Part shown: positions 16,658 through 25,643 of the stretch, one piece after another
Layout of the letters: the number at the start of each line of letters is the position of its first letter
How positions within the stretch are numbered: the first letter of the stretch is position 1
The notes under the pieces: generated by a model
What the model was told of the DNA's origin: nothing
Databases searched by the model: none
The model's input: only the letters and a program-made list of their open reading frames with translations
Program-made: the position numbers and the translations under genes
Source: Clostridia bacterium
GTDB lineage: Bacteria; Bacillota_A; Clostridia; Christensenellales; Aristaeellaceae
DNA: 64,000 nucleotides
Direction of reading: 5' to 3'
NCBI GenBank assembly: GCA_017509065.1
Contig: JAFWQM010000125.1
Location: 1 to 64,000 of the forward strand

Positions 16658-18217
16658 ATGAAAAAGCTGGTTGGCCTGTTGCTGGCCGTGATGATGGTTC
16701 TGACCATCATGGCGCCTGCCCTGGCGGACGAACCCGTGACCATCTCTTTCTTCGACAAGAACTCCGGCGTGCGCACCTTCGACGATCCCGTCGCCAAGGA
16801 ACTGGAAGCCCGCACCGGCGTGAATATCGATCTGGTCAGCCCCTCGGGCAACCCTGCCGAAAAGCTGAGCCTGATGCTGGCCGGTCAGAACTATCCGGAC
16901 ATCGTGCTCATGGACCGCGGCAGCGACATCGTGAACCAGTACATTGAAGCCGGTGCGCTGGTCAATCTGAGCGAATACCTGGATCTGATGCCCAACGTGG
17001 TGGCCATGTACGGCGACACGCTGAACAAGACCCGCTATACCGACGGCAACAACTACTACCTCTCCAACTGGTACGGCTATGACCCCGATCCCGTGAACGG
17101 CTTCATCTGCCGCTATGACTACATGATCGAACTGGTTGGCCAGGAGCGCGCCGATTCCGCCGAACCCTTCAAGTGGAGCGAAATGGTGGATATCCTCAAG
17201 CGCTTTAAGGAAGCGCATCCCGAAAGCAGCAACATCATCGTGCTGGGCCAGCCCAGCAGCGGCACCATCAACGGCTTCTTCGCCGGCATGAACGGCATGT
17301 ATCCCTTCTATGTGCATGACGGCAAGCTGGAGCTGGCCCCCCGCGACCCCCGCTTCATCGACGCCATCCACCAGATGAACGAACTGTACCGCGAAGGTCT
17401 GCTGGATCCCGAGTGGACCGGCAACTCCCAGGAGCTGCGCAACCAGAAGCTGTCCAACAACGGCGCGTTCGCCTATGTCGGCGCTTACTGGGACACCTGG
17501 ACCCCCTCCGCCGCCCTGATGGCCAGCGAAAACAGCAACGCCGAATACCTGGCCTACAAGGTCGTGCGTGACGACGCCGAAACTTATGACCTGCCTCTGG
17601 CCGGCCGTTCCTCCCTGGGCTGGGACGCCATTGCCATCACCAAGAACTGCAAGAACGTGGAAGCCGCTGTGAAATTCATCGACTACTGCGCCAGCCAGGA
17701 AGGCCAGGACCTGCTCCTGTGGGGCATCCAGGGCCAGGATTGGGACTTTGTTGACGGCGTGCGCACCCCCATCGGCGACATCGTGGCCCGTTACCAGGCT
17801 GATCCCTCCAACACCAGGGACATCACCGGCATCACCAAGTGGACCTGGTTCGTCAAGAACGACGTGCATCCCGATGACGGCACCACCTGCCGCATCTGGT
17901 ACAACGAAAAGGACCGCTGCGCCACCTTCGCTTATCAGAACCTGACCAACGGCTACTATGACAGCGCCGAATTCGCCGCCCTCGAGCCTGCCGGCAGCTC
18001 CATCGAAGCCCTCGAATTCCAGGGCGTGGTGGACGCGTTTGACCAGTACTATCCCCGCATGGTCAACGCCGCTACCGTGGAAGAATGCGATGCCCTCTAT
18101 GCCGAAATGATGGCAGCGCTGGAGAACGCCGGTGCCGCTGACGTGGAAGCATACATGAGCGAATTGTACTTCGCCCGCCTCGCGCTGTGGGGACTGAAGC
18201 CCGTTTCCGAAAAATAA
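16658..18217 (+). CDS. carbohydrate ABC transporter solute-binding protein (LplA-like, family 1)
   Basis: A 519-residue exported protein. Residues 1-22 are a signal peptide ending ALA|DE, with no lipobox cysteine. The mature part starts EPVTISFFDKNSG and has the family-1 pattern seen in LplA/YtcQ-type oligosaccharide binders (AGQNYPDIVLMD, INEAGALVNLSEYL-like segment, AAVKFIDYCASQEGQ). The start has AAGGAGG upstream. It is followed by a hairpin (18277-18326) and the two permease genes. Ligand is unknown; the neighbouring alpha-galactosidase-like enzyme suggests a galactoside or plant oligosaccharide. Confidence 0.9.
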   Translation: MKKLVGLLLAVMMVLTIMAPALADEPVTISFFDKNSGVRTFDDPVAKELEARTGVNIDLVSPSGNPAEKLSLMLAGQNYPDIVLMDRGSDIVNQYIEAGALVNLSEYLDLMPNVVAMYGDTLNKTRYTDGNNYYLSNWYGYDPDPVNGFICRYDYMIELVGQERADSAEPFKWSEMVDILKRFKEAHPESSNIIVLGQPSSGTINGFFAGMNGMYPFYVHDGKLELAPRDPRFIDAIHQMNELYREGLLDPEWTGNSQELRNQKLSNNGAFAYVGAYWDTWTPSAALMASENSNAEYLAYKVVRDDAETYDLPLAGRSSLGWDAIAITKNCKNVEAAVKFIDYCASQEGQDLLLWGIQGQDWDFVDGVRTPIGDIVARYQADPSNTRDITGITKWTWFVKNDVHPDDGTTCRIWYNEKDRCATFAYQNLTNGYYDSAEFAALEPAGSSIEALEFQGVVDAFDQYYPRMVNAATVEECDALYAEMMAALENAGAADVEAYMSELYFARLALWGLKPVSEK

Positions 18218-18276
18218 AATGAACCGTTGATTCCTTCGTTTCTTCGGAGGAAATTCGCAGGAAATAAGTGAAAAAA

Positions 18277-18326
18277 GCAGGATTGGATTATGTTGCTTCA
18301 TAAAAGTGACTTATCTGATCCTGCTT
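18277..18326 (+). promoter_or_regulatory. intercistronic stem between binding-protein and permease genes
   Basis: AAGCAGGAT (18277-18285) and ATCCTGCTT (18318-18326) are perfectly complementary around a 32-base loop, followed by ATTTAAT. It sits just before the permease ribosome binding site and probably tunes downstream expression. Confidence 0.4.
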
Positions 18327-18343
18327 ATTTAATAGGAGGGCTT

Positions 18344-19297
18344 ATGACAAATAAAACAGCGTTGGCCGTGAAATCCAGAAAGCCCCTGAAAGCCAGGCTG
18401 TGGGACCAGCGGTATTTATTCCTCCTGATGATTCCCGGGGTGATTTGGGTCCTGGTGATCTGCTACGCGCCCATGACGGGCCTATATATGGCCTTCACCA
18501 ACTATCGCCCCAGCCAGAACGGGTATTTTTACGACCTGTTCAACGGCAAATTCGTGGGCCTCCAGTGGTTTCAGTATTTCTTTACCAAGGATTTCAGCAT
18601 GATCATGCGGAATACCCTGGCCACCAGCTTTCTGACCCTGCTGTTTTCCTTCCCTGCACCAATCATTTTAGCGCTGATGCTGAATGAACTGCGCAGCCTG
18701 AAACTGAAAAAATTCATCCAGACCGCGTCCTATCTGCCTTATTTTATTTCCTGGGTTATCGCCTCGAACATTTTCCTTACCTTCCTGTCCGGCAACGGCC
18801 TGGTGAACGATATTCTGATCGGTCTGGGGCTGATCGACCAGCGCATTCTGTTTTTCCAGAACGGCCCCTATTTCTGGTGGATCATCGCTATCGCCAACAC
18901 CTGGAAGGCCATGGGCTATAACGCCATCATTTACCTGTCCGCCATTTCCGGCATCGACCAGCAGCTGTATGAAGCGGCTGAGGTGGACGGCGCGAACCGC
19001 GTGAAGCGCATCTGGCATATCACCCTGCCCACCATCCGGCCGACCATTTCCATCCTGCTCATCCTGGCGATTGGCGGCATCCTATCCACCGGCTTTGAAC
19101 AGCAGCTGCTGATGGGCAACAACGCCATCCTGAACTACTCCGACGTGCTGGATACCTACTCTTACCGCTACGGCCTGGCAAAGGGCATGTATTCATACGG
19201 TACCGCCGTGGGCCTGTTCAAGTCCGTTGTGTCCTTCATCCTGGTGATGAGCGCCAACCGCATCACCGCGAAGCTGAACGACAGCGCGCTGTTCTGA
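18344..19297 (+). CDS. carbohydrate ABC transporter permease (LplB-like)
   Basis: A 317-residue membrane protein with six predicted helices. The start at 18344 has GGAGG seven bases upstream; a further-upstream frame to 18290 lacks one. The pattern YLFLLMIPGVIWVLVICYAPM…FTNY near the N-terminus and the EAA loop (EAAEVDGANRVKRIWHITLP) identify the LplB/UgpA class. It forms the pore with the next gene product. No ATPase is encoded here, so a shared MsmX-type ATPase (for example from 30201 or 34549) is the likely motor. Confidence 0.92.
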   Translation: MTNKTALAVKSRKPLKARLWDQRYLFLLMIPGVIWVLVICYAPMTGLYMAFTNYRPSQNGYFYDLFNGKFVGLQWFQYFFTKDFSMIMRNTLATSFLTLLFSFPAPIILALMLNELRSLKLKKFIQTASYLPYFISWVIASNIFLTFLSGNGLVNDILIGLGLIDQRILFFQNGPYFWWIIAIANTWKAMGYNAIIYLSAISGIDQQLYEAAEVDGANRVKRIWHITLPTIRPTISILLILAIGGILSTGFEQQLLMGNNAILNYSDVLDTYSYRYGLAKGMYSYGTAVGLFKSVVSFILVMSANRITAKLNDSALF

Positions 19298-19314
19298 GAA
19301 AGGAGGGAAAAGCC

Positions 19315-20238
19315 ATGACAGCAATCACCAAAAAGCCTGTTTCCAACAGGATCAAGCAGACAAGAACGGCCAGCGAATGGGTGCTGGACGTGTTCAAAGT
19401 GGTTTTTCTTTTCATCGTTACCGTGATCACGGTGTATCCCTTCTGGAACATCTTCGTCGTCTCCATCAACGACGCCACCGACGCTGTGCGCGGCGGGATC
19501 TACTTCTATCCCCGTGTGTTCTCCCTGTACAGCTACAAGGAGATCCTGGGCCGCTCCGCCTTCCAGCATTCGATCCTGGTCACCCTGGCCCGCACCCTGA
19601 TCGGCACGCCCCTGGCGGTGATGTGCACCTCCATGCTGGCCTATCCGCTCAGCCGCAAGGATTTGGTGGGCCACAAGTTCTGGAGCCTGCTGTTCGTGTT
19701 CACGATGTACTTTGGCGGCGGCCAGGTGCCCTATTATATGGTGCTGAAAAATCTGGGCCTGCTGGACAACTTCTGGGTGTTCATCCTGCCGCTGGTCATG
19801 AACGTGTACAACATGATCCTGATTCGTTCCTACATCGACTCCATGCCCGAATCGCTGTTCGAGGCCGTCAGGATCGACGGCGGCAACGATCTGGTGATTT
19901 TCTTCCGGATCGTGCTGCCCCTGGCCAAGCCCATCCTGATGACCGTGGCCCTGTTCGTTGCCATCCATCAGTGGAACAGCTGGTTCGACGCCTATCTTTA
20001 CACCTCCTCCCAGAACTTGAAGCCCATGCAGTCCATCCTGGTGGAGATTCTCAACCAATACCAGACCGGCGCTTCCACCGCCCAGCAGATGGCTCAGGGC
20101 AAGACCGGCGTCACCGTCACGCCGGACTCCATCCGCATGGCCGCCACCATGGTAGCCACCATTCCTATCATCCTGGTGTATCCTTTCATCCAGAAATACT
20201 TCGTCAAGGGTATCATGCTGGGCGCGGTCAAAGGCTGA
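19315..20238 (+). CDS. carbohydrate ABC transporter permease (LplC-like)
   Basis: A 307-residue membrane protein and the partner of the preceding permease, with 17 bases between them. It has the early YPFWNIFVVSIND segment and the EAA loop (EAVRIDGGNDLVIFFRIVLP) of LplC/YtcP-type proteins. AAAGGAGGG precedes the start. A perfect 14-bp terminator follows, which closes the binding protein-permease operon before the regulator gene. Confidence 0.92.
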   Translation: MTAITKKPVSNRIKQTRTASEWVLDVFKVVFLFIVTVITVYPFWNIFVVSINDATDAVRGGIYFYPRVFSLYSYKEILGRSAFQHSILVTLARTLIGTPLAVMCTSMLAYPLSRKDLVGHKFWSLLFVFTMYFGGGQVPYYMVLKNLGLLDNFWVFILPLVMNVYNMILIRSYIDSMPESLFEAVRIDGGNDLVIFFRIVLPLAKPILMTVALFVAIHQWNSWFDAYLYTSSQNLKPMQSILVEILNQYQTGASTAQQMAQGKTGVTVTPDSIRMAATMVATIPIILVYPFIQKYFVKGIMLGAVKG

Positions 20239-20251
20239 CCATACCCCAATC

Positions 20252-20296
20252 CCGGCACAGCGCGGTGGCTCACGCGTTCCGCGCTGTGCCGGTTTT
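20252..20296 (+). terminator. strong intrinsic terminator after the LplC-like permease
   Basis: Arms 20252-20265 (CCGGCACAGCGCGG) and 20279-20292 are perfectly complementary over 14 bp, followed by TTTT. Confidence 0.85.
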
Positions 20297-20314
20297 CAGG
20301 ACAGGAGATTTGCG

Positions 20315-21220
20315 ATGATGGACGATAAGCAGAAAATGAATTACGACGCGCCAGCGGTGAACAAGTCCCCAAGCTATCATATCATCGAGTATTCCCGGAA
20401 CAGGAACTATTCCCTGTATATGATTTCCTGCGGCAGTCAGCGCTGCCTGCCCGGCTATACCTATCCCCACAACGCGCGCGAGGGGTATCATCTGCATGTG
20501 GTGCTGTCCGGTAAAGGCTTTCTGCGCTGCAACGGAGGCGAGTTTCACATCCACGAGCGGCAGATGTTTCTGCTCAAGGACAGGGAAGAAGCATTTTACC
20601 AGGCCGACCATGAGGACCCCTGGCGTTATGTGTGGATCACCTACAGCGGGGCCGAAGCCAGGCGGTATATGGAATTCGCGGGTTTCACCGACGGCGTGTA
20701 TGTGGTGGACTGCAGCCTGGATGTCACCCTGTTCCAAGCCGTGGTCAACGGGATTCTGGAAAGGCCGCATCTGAATCTGTCCAGCGCTATGTTCCGGATG
20801 AGCCAGGCGTACCGCTTTCTGTCGCTGGCGATTGAATCCAATGAGAAAAACACGGAAACCATGCGCCCCCGCGACGGGCTGAGCGCCAATGACTATGTGG
20901 ATTATGCCGTGCGCTTTATCCAGGCGAATTACGCCCGCATCCGCATCAACGACGTAGCAAACTATATCAGCATCAACCGAACCTATTTCAGCGCCATATT
21001 CAAAAAGAAAATGCTCATGTCGCCCCAGGAATACCTGATGCAGGTGCGGATGGATAAAAGCAGGGAACTGCTGCTCAGCACCGACGTTCCGATTTATGTG
21101 GTGGCGCAGGAGGTGGGTTACAGCGATCAGCTGGCTTTCTCCAAAATCTTTAAAAAACGGTACGGCCTCAGTCCGGAGCAGTACAGAAAAAAACACCTGG
21201 AGGACTATTCCGTTTTATAA
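20315..21220 (+). CDS. AraC-family transcriptional regulator
   Basis: A 301-residue regulator. The N-terminal cupin-like sensor (about 40-125; GYHLHVVLSGKGFLRCNGGEFHI) is followed by two C-terminal HTHs (about 195-298). The second shows the usual signature around VAQEVGYSDQLAFSKIFKKRYGLSPEQYRK. The start has CAGGAGA upstream. It sits directly after the sugar transporter terminator and most likely activates that operon in response to its sugar. Confidence 0.9.
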   Translation: MMDDKQKMNYDAPAVNKSPSYHIIEYSRNRNYSLYMISCGSQRCLPGYTYPHNAREGYHLHVVLSGKGFLRCNGGEFHIHERQMFLLKDREEAFYQADHEDPWRYVWITYSGAEARRYMEFAGFTDGVYVVDCSLDVTLFQAVVNGILERPHLNLSSAMFRMSQAYRFLSLAIESNEKNTETMRPRDGLSANDYVDYAVRFIQANYARIRINDVANYISINRTYFSAIFKKKMLMSPQEYLMQVRMDKSRELLLSTDVPIYVVAQEVGYSDQLAFSKIFKKRYGLSPEQYRKKHLEDYSVL

Positions 21221-21273
21221 CGCGGCTGGCCGAAATTCCTCACATTTAGCCACGCATTTCCACAGCTACTTAT

Positions 21274-21305
21274 AAAGCAGAACCGTCAGCATTTCTGCTT
21301 TTTTT
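21274..21305 (+). terminator. terminator after the AraC regulator
   Basis: AAAGCAGAA (21274-21282) pairs with TTCTGCTTT (21293-21301), continuing into a seven-T run. Confidence 0.85.
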
Positions 21306-21337
21306 GTTCACGTCCGGTATTTGTACAAAATAAACAG

Positions 21338-21366
21338 TTTTCAATTCCAAAAAAATATAGTATAAT
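21338..21366 (+). promoter_or_regulatory. promoter of the YesL-like gene
   Basis: TTTTCA (21338-21343) and consensus TATAAT (21361-21366) with a 17-base spacer. Confidence 0.6.
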
Positions 21367-21446
21367 AGCGCAAAGCATGTTTTTCGTCGAACGCCGTGGA
21401 ACGGTGGCCGAAGAATTGCACCGCGATGATTTGGAGGAATGACCTG

Positions 21447-22466
21447 ATGTTTGGAAAGATGATGAACAATTATTATTACGGTAAAAGCGGCAAGGGCGAT
21501 TTCAGAAAAGAAGATCTGCCCAGAAACCGCTGGCAGCTGTTCTGGGAAATGCTGCGCGTTAGGTTTTCAGCGCTTTGCCGCATTAACCTGATGACCGTGG
21601 CGGCCTGGCTGCCGTTGATCATTCTGATCGGCTACTGCGTTTCCACGCTGATGAACGTGCTGATGATCAGCAGCGAATACGCGGCTTATGTAGAAACCGG
21701 TGATATTGGACAGCTGACGGAGGAGCAGGTCAAGCTGCTGGCGGGAATGGATCTGGATGAATGGATGGTGGAAATGGCGCGGAGCATGCTGTCCACCTTC
21801 TGCCTGTGGTGCATTCCCTGCATCGCCATCACCGGCCCGGTGCAGGCGGGCCTGGCATATGTGACCCGCAACTGGAGCCGCGACGAGCACGCTTTCATCT
21901 GGGCGGACTTCAAGGATGCCCTGAAGGAAAACTGGAAACAGGGCCTGCTGGTGAGCGCCATTACCTCCGTCGTGCCACTGGTTCTGTATGTAGGCTACCA
22001 GTTCTACGGCCAGCAGGCGGCGAACAGCGTGCTTTTCATGGTGCCGCAAATGCTGATCGTGGTGGTGGGCATCGTGTGGATGCTGGGCGTTACGTTCATG
22101 TATCCCATGATGGTGTCCTATAAAGTCACCTTCCCTCAGCTCATCCGCAACAGCCTCATCATGGCCGTCGGCCGCCTGCCCCAGACCGTGGGCATCCGGC
22201 TCATTATGCTGGTGCCGACCGCCATCTGCCTGATTGTGTTTATGTTCACCGGCTCGCTGCTGGCGCTGCTGGCCCTTGGCGCGTATTATATCCTGATCGG
22301 CTATGCCTTGGCCCGGTTCGTTTATGCCAGCTACACCAACGGCGTGTTCGATAAATACATCAACTCCCATATGGAGGGCGTGCAGATCAACCGCGGCCTG
22401 GCCTCCGAAGAAGACCTGGACGACGAAGGCGACGAGGACGAAGAAAACGAAAACGCGCAGCAATAA
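21447..22466 (+). CDS. DUF624/YesL-like polytopic membrane protein
   Basis: A 339-residue membrane protein starting at the ATG at 21447 behind GGAGGAATGACC. Six or so hydrophobic segments lie at about 50-75, 115-150, 175-195, 205-230 and 250-300, and the tail is very acidic (EEDLDDEGDEDEE). The layout resembles YesL/DUF624 proteins, which are found in B. subtilis and many Clostridia beside LplABC-type sugar systems and whose biochemical role is unknown. Its position after the transporter and regulator fits that association, though it has its own promoter and terminator. Confidence 0.65.
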   Translation: MFGKMMNNYYYGKSGKGDFRKEDLPRNRWQLFWEMLRVRFSALCRINLMTVAAWLPLIILIGYCVSTLMNVLMISSEYAAYVETGDIGQLTEEQVKLLAGMDLDEWMVEMARSMLSTFCLWCIPCIAITGPVQAGLAYVTRNWSRDEHAFIWADFKDALKENWKQGLLVSAITSVVPLVLYVGYQFYGQQAANSVLFMVPQMLIVVVGIVWMLGVTFMYPMMVSYKVTFPQLIRNSLIMAVGRLPQTVGIRLIMLVPTAICLIVFMFTGSLLALLALGAYYILIGYALARFVYASYTNGVFDKYINSHMEGVQINRGLASEEDLDDEGDEDEENENAQQ

Positions 22467-22488
22467 TCCGGACATTGACGATAGAATC

Positions 22489-22530
22489 AGAGCCGCCTCA
22501 CAGGATTTTGCGGGGCGGCTCTTCTGTTTT
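22489..22530 (+). terminator. terminator after the YesL-like gene
   Basis: AGAGCCGCC (22489-22497) pairs with GGCGGCTCT (22514-22522), followed by TCTGTTTT. It may serve both flanking convergent genes. Confidence 0.75.
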
Positions 22531-22564
22531 AAAACTCTTCCGAAAAAAACAATTCCGTTTCTTC

Positions 22565-23437
22565 TCACCAGTCACGGTAATACGCCATGATCTGATTTCC
22601 GTCCGCGTCCACGAAAAACAGTTGGTCTGTTTCATCGTTATAGTCAATATGCATCTCTACATCGGAAGAACCAAAATACGCTGTGGCGGAAGCAAAGCAC
22701 ACTGCCCAGCCCTCGACTTCCGGGTACCATACCAGGGAAACGCTGCTTTGCTCCGGCAATTGCAGCAGTTCACCGGTACCGTCATTCTTCAGGATCAGTA
22801 GCGAATAGGCTTCCGCACCGATTTCTTCTTCGTTTCTCCACGCGCCGACGATCACTTCACCCATGGCGTAAGGCTCCTCGCCGACAAAGCCGGTTTCCTC
22901 CTGCGGGTCATAAAGGCCGTAATTGGGCAATTCTTTCACATCCTCGCCAAGCTCATACAGATGCGCCCACATGAGGAAACCTTCCGGAAGTTTTTCCACC
23001 GGTGTGCCCGGCTGATACAGCAGCATATCATTTCCCGCCTGTATGCCGTATGGCGCGCTGGTCACAAACCGCATACCATCTTCAATCACTTCCGGCACCT
23101 GGCCCTCATCCAGTTCCAGTTCATCCACGTGGATCTTCCAGGTGTATTCGTCCACCTGTTCGCCCATCGTCATCCTGCCATGGAACAGGCAGCCATACAC
23201 CGTGCCGTCGGGATATCCCTCTCCGGTCTCCCCCATTTCGCTATCATGGAATTCGCCGGTGAACGCGCCGTCCTCCTCAATCCATATGCAGGTATACCAC
23301 GCGCCGACGCCGCTGCTGAACGTCCATTCCAGGTTGGAAAGGTCAGCGAACGACAGAGCGGGCTTCGCTTCCGCCCCTGCCAGGGTCAAGGCAAAGAGCA
23401 TCGAAAACGCCAGCAGCATACAAATCCATTTCTTCAT
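22565..23437 (-). CDS. secreted protein of unknown function
   Basis: A 290-residue protein that I do not recognise. The start at 23437 has AAGGAG-like bases upstream. Residues 1-24 are a signal peptide (MKKWICMLLAFSMLFALTLAGAEA). The mature part is acidic and beta-rich, with two similar stretches that read like lipocalin- or META-type strands (WTFSSGVGAWYTCIWIEEDGAF and GAWRNEEEIGAEAYSLLILKNDGTGEL). This suggests an internal repeat of two small barrels. It is convergent with the YesL-like gene, with no functional context. Confidence 0.7.
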   Translation of the reverse strand: MKKWICMLLAFSMLFALTLAGAEAKPALSFADLSNLEWTFSSGVGAWYTCIWIEEDGAFTGEFHDSEMGETGEGYPDGTVYGCLFHGRMTMGEQVDEYTWKIHVDELELDEGQVPEVIEDGMRFVTSAPYGIQAGNDMLLYQPGTPVEKLPEGFLMWAHLYELGEDVKELPNYGLYDPQEETGFVGEEPYAMGEVIVGAWRNEEEIGAEAYSLLILKNDGTGELLQLPEQSSVSLVWYPEVEGWAVCFASATAYFGSSDVEMHIDYNDETDQLFFVDADGNQIMAYYRDW

Positions 23438-23532
23438 GTTTCTCCTTCTTTCCGGCTGAACAATGATTCGTTCCGCTCCTTTAGATAACGTTCTTTGCGT
23501 ATCGTTTATTCCTTGCCGGCCGAACATTTTTT

Positions 23533-24294
23533 ATGGAAAAATTGCTAACGGCAGGCAGGAAAAAAGAAAAACAGGGAGAATTATATAGCATCATTCCCAT
23601 CATCCCCATCGTGCTGAACCTGTGGAACCATCATCTCTTTACGATCGACGATTCGCTCAGATACCAGCGCGGGATGCTGTATCACGCGCTTATGGTGTAT
23701 CTGTTTCTCCTTACTGCTTTTTTCGCTGTCCGGCTGCTCATTCGCTCCTTCCGGGAATTTGGCCCGAACCGCAAAGCTCACTTGCAGACGACGGCATCCT
23801 TCTCCCTGTGCAATCTGGCCGCGTGGCTGTTCTCCTTCGCAGGGGAATCCTTGCCCGTCATCTGTGTGTGCGTGATGGTGAACCTGCTGTGCATCTATGT
23901 TGGCACCAACCGGCAGCAGATTTCCATTGACAAGCTGACCCAGGTGAACAACCGCCAGCACCTGATCGGATTTATCAATTACAAACTGATCAACCACGAA
24001 AGCCGCCTGTATGTGCTGATGATCGACGTGGACTTTTTCAAACCCATCAACGACACCTGCGGCCACCTGGAAGGCACCCAGGAGGAAGCCGACCGCCTGT
24101 GCGACAACATCCGGGAGACCCTGCGCGAGAGCCAGAAAAAAGAGCAGTCGCCTTATGATTTGACCGTGAGCATCGGCGTTGCGGGTTATCGCAGCGGCAT
24201 GCTGAGCAAGGATTTGATTTCCGCCGCGGATGACGACCTGTACAAGGTCAAACAGAACCGGGACAAGAACAGGATCGCGCCGCAGCACCATTGA
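23533..24294 (+). CDS. membrane GGDEF-family protein lacking the GGDEF motif (probably inactive)
   Basis: A 253-residue protein. Three to four transmembrane helices lie at about 20-35, 48-70 and 88-125. The start of a GGDEF domain follows (DKLTQVNNRQHLIGFI…LMIDVDFFKPINDTCGHLEG). The frame then jumps directly to a late helix (TQEEADRLCDNIRETL) and the end (VSIGVAGYR…ISAADDDLYKVKQNRDKNR). About 45-50 residues that normally contain the RxGGDEF active-site turn are absent without a frameshift. Metal-binding Asp (IDVD) is present but c-di-GMP synthesis is not expected. The start has no clear ribosome binding site, so this may be a decaying gene. Confidence 0.8.
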   Translation: MEKLLTAGRKKEKQGELYSIIPIIPIVLNLWNHHLFTIDDSLRYQRGMLYHALMVYLFLLTAFFAVRLLIRSFREFGPNRKAHLQTTASFSLCNLAAWLFSFAGESLPVICVCVMVNLLCIYVGTNRQQISIDKLTQVNNRQHLIGFINYKLINHESRLYVLMIDVDFFKPINDTCGHLEGTQEEADRLCDNIRETLRESQKKEQSPYDLTVSIGVAGYRSGMLSKDLISAADDDLYKVKQNRDKNRIAPQHH

Positions 24295-24423
24295 CGCAGC
24301 ATTTACATTCGGGAGTTGGGAGATTGGTTTATCAGGGGATGAAACGCGCAGGCAAGCGCGAAAAGCATCCCATGTGTAATCTTCCCGGCTCCTCTTTATT
24401 CATCCTGAAAGCGAGGAAAACAC

Positions 24424-25533
24424 ATGCCCCTGCAAATCGTCAGGAATGACATCACAAAAATGACTGTCGACGCCATCGTGAACGCGGCGAATAACAGCCT
24501 GCTGGGCGGCGGCGGCGTGGACGGAGCCATCCATCGCGCCGCCGGGCCGCGTCTGCTGGAGGAATGCCGCAAGCTCGGCGGATGCGAAACGGGTCAGGCC
24601 AAGGCCACGAAAGGCTACAACCTGCCCGCCAAATTCGTGATCCATACCGTTGGCCCCGTCTGGCACGGCGGCGATCACGGCGAACCGGGGCTGCTGGCCT
24701 CCTGCTACCGGAATTCCCTGCGCATCGCGCGAAAGCTGGGCTGCGAAAGCGTGGCCTTCCCGATGATTTCCACCGGCGTGTACGGCTATCCCAAAGAGCT
24801 GGCCCTCCCCGTTGCCACACAGACGATCACCGAATTCCTGATGGAAAACGAAATGCAGGTCTATCTGGTGGTGTTCGGCGCTGAGGCGCTCGCGGTGAGC
24901 ATGAAGCTGTTCTCCGACGTGCGGCAGTACATCGACCAGCATTATGTGGACGAGCATACAGACCGCCGCAGGGAAAACATTCGTCAGAATCTTTGGCGGG
25001 AGGACGCGGAAAAAGCGCTGAAATACGACCAGATGCTCGGCGAAAGCCTCTTTCCCCGTAATACCGGCGTTTCTTCGTTTGCCAACGCGGCTCCTTCTTC
25101 AAAACCCAAACGGCCCCGGGAAAGATTAATAGAAAAACCTCGGCCAAAGGCTGAAACGCCGGATTGGGAAAAAATGCTTCGCCAGACCGACGAAGGATTT
25201 TCCCGGATGCTCCTGCGCAAGATCGATGAAAAAGGCATGACCGACGCGCAGTGTTATAAAAAAGCCAATGTGGACAGGAAGCTTTTCAACAAAATCAAAA
25301 ACAATCCGGGCTACCGCCCCGGCAAGCCCACCGTGTTTGCCTTCGCGGTAGCGCTGGAGCTGAACCTGGCCGAAACGAAGGAGATGCTGGAAAAGGCGGG
25401 CTTTGCTCTCAGCCACAGCAGCAAAATGGACATCGTGCTGGAGTACTTTATTAAAAACAGCATGTATGATCTGCTGGAAATCAATGAAGTGCTGTTCCAG
25501 TTCGACCTGCCGTTGCTGGGCTCCGCGGCGTAA
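24424..25533 (+). CDS. macro-domain protein with a C-terminal helical domain
   Basis: A 369-residue protein. Residues 1-170 are a MacroD-type macro domain: [27 protein letters not shown], the [12 protein letters not shown] loop, and [11 protein letters not shown]. Members of this group bind ADP-ribose and remove ADP-ribosyl or O-acetyl groups. Residues about 240-365 form a separate helical module ([32 protein letters not shown]…[18 protein letters not shown]), reminiscent of an HTH fold and shared with other macro proteins of Firmicutes. A charged linker (175-240) joins them. The vWA gene follows 110 bases downstream. Likely an ADP-ribose signalling or stress protein; the substrate is unknown. 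Confidence 0.88.
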   Translation: MPLQIVRNDITKMTVDAIVNAANNSLLGGGGVDGAIHRAAGPRLLEECRKLGGCETGQAKATKGYNLPAKFVIHTVGPVWHGGDHGEPGLLASCYRNSLRIARKLGCESVAFPMISTGVYGYPKELALPVATQTITEFLMENEMQVYLVVFGAEALAVSMKLFSDVRQYIDQHYVDEHTDRRRENIRQNLWREDAEKALKYDQMLGESLFPRNTGVSSFANAAPSSKPKRPRERLIEKPRPKAETPDWEKMLRQTDEGFSRMLLRKIDEKGMTDAQCYKKANVDRKLFNKIKNNPGYRPGKPTVFAFAVALELNLAETKEMLEKAGFALSHSSKMDIVLEYFIKNSMYDLLEINEVLFQFDLPLLGSAA

Positions 25534-25643
25534 CGCTTCATTTGTCGCCTTTCAGGCGACCAAATTCCCTCCGGTTTGCTGTACAATGTGCATGCAAGGT
25601 TGAACAAGACCTGCGGATTACAGCGAACGGGAGGTTTTTTTTG

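Noticed and set aside
16451..18301. A 616-codon minus-strand frame opposite the LplA-like binding protein
   Set aside because: It is antisense to a clear secreted binding protein with a signal peptide and strong ribosome binding site. Its composition is typical of a shadow frame.
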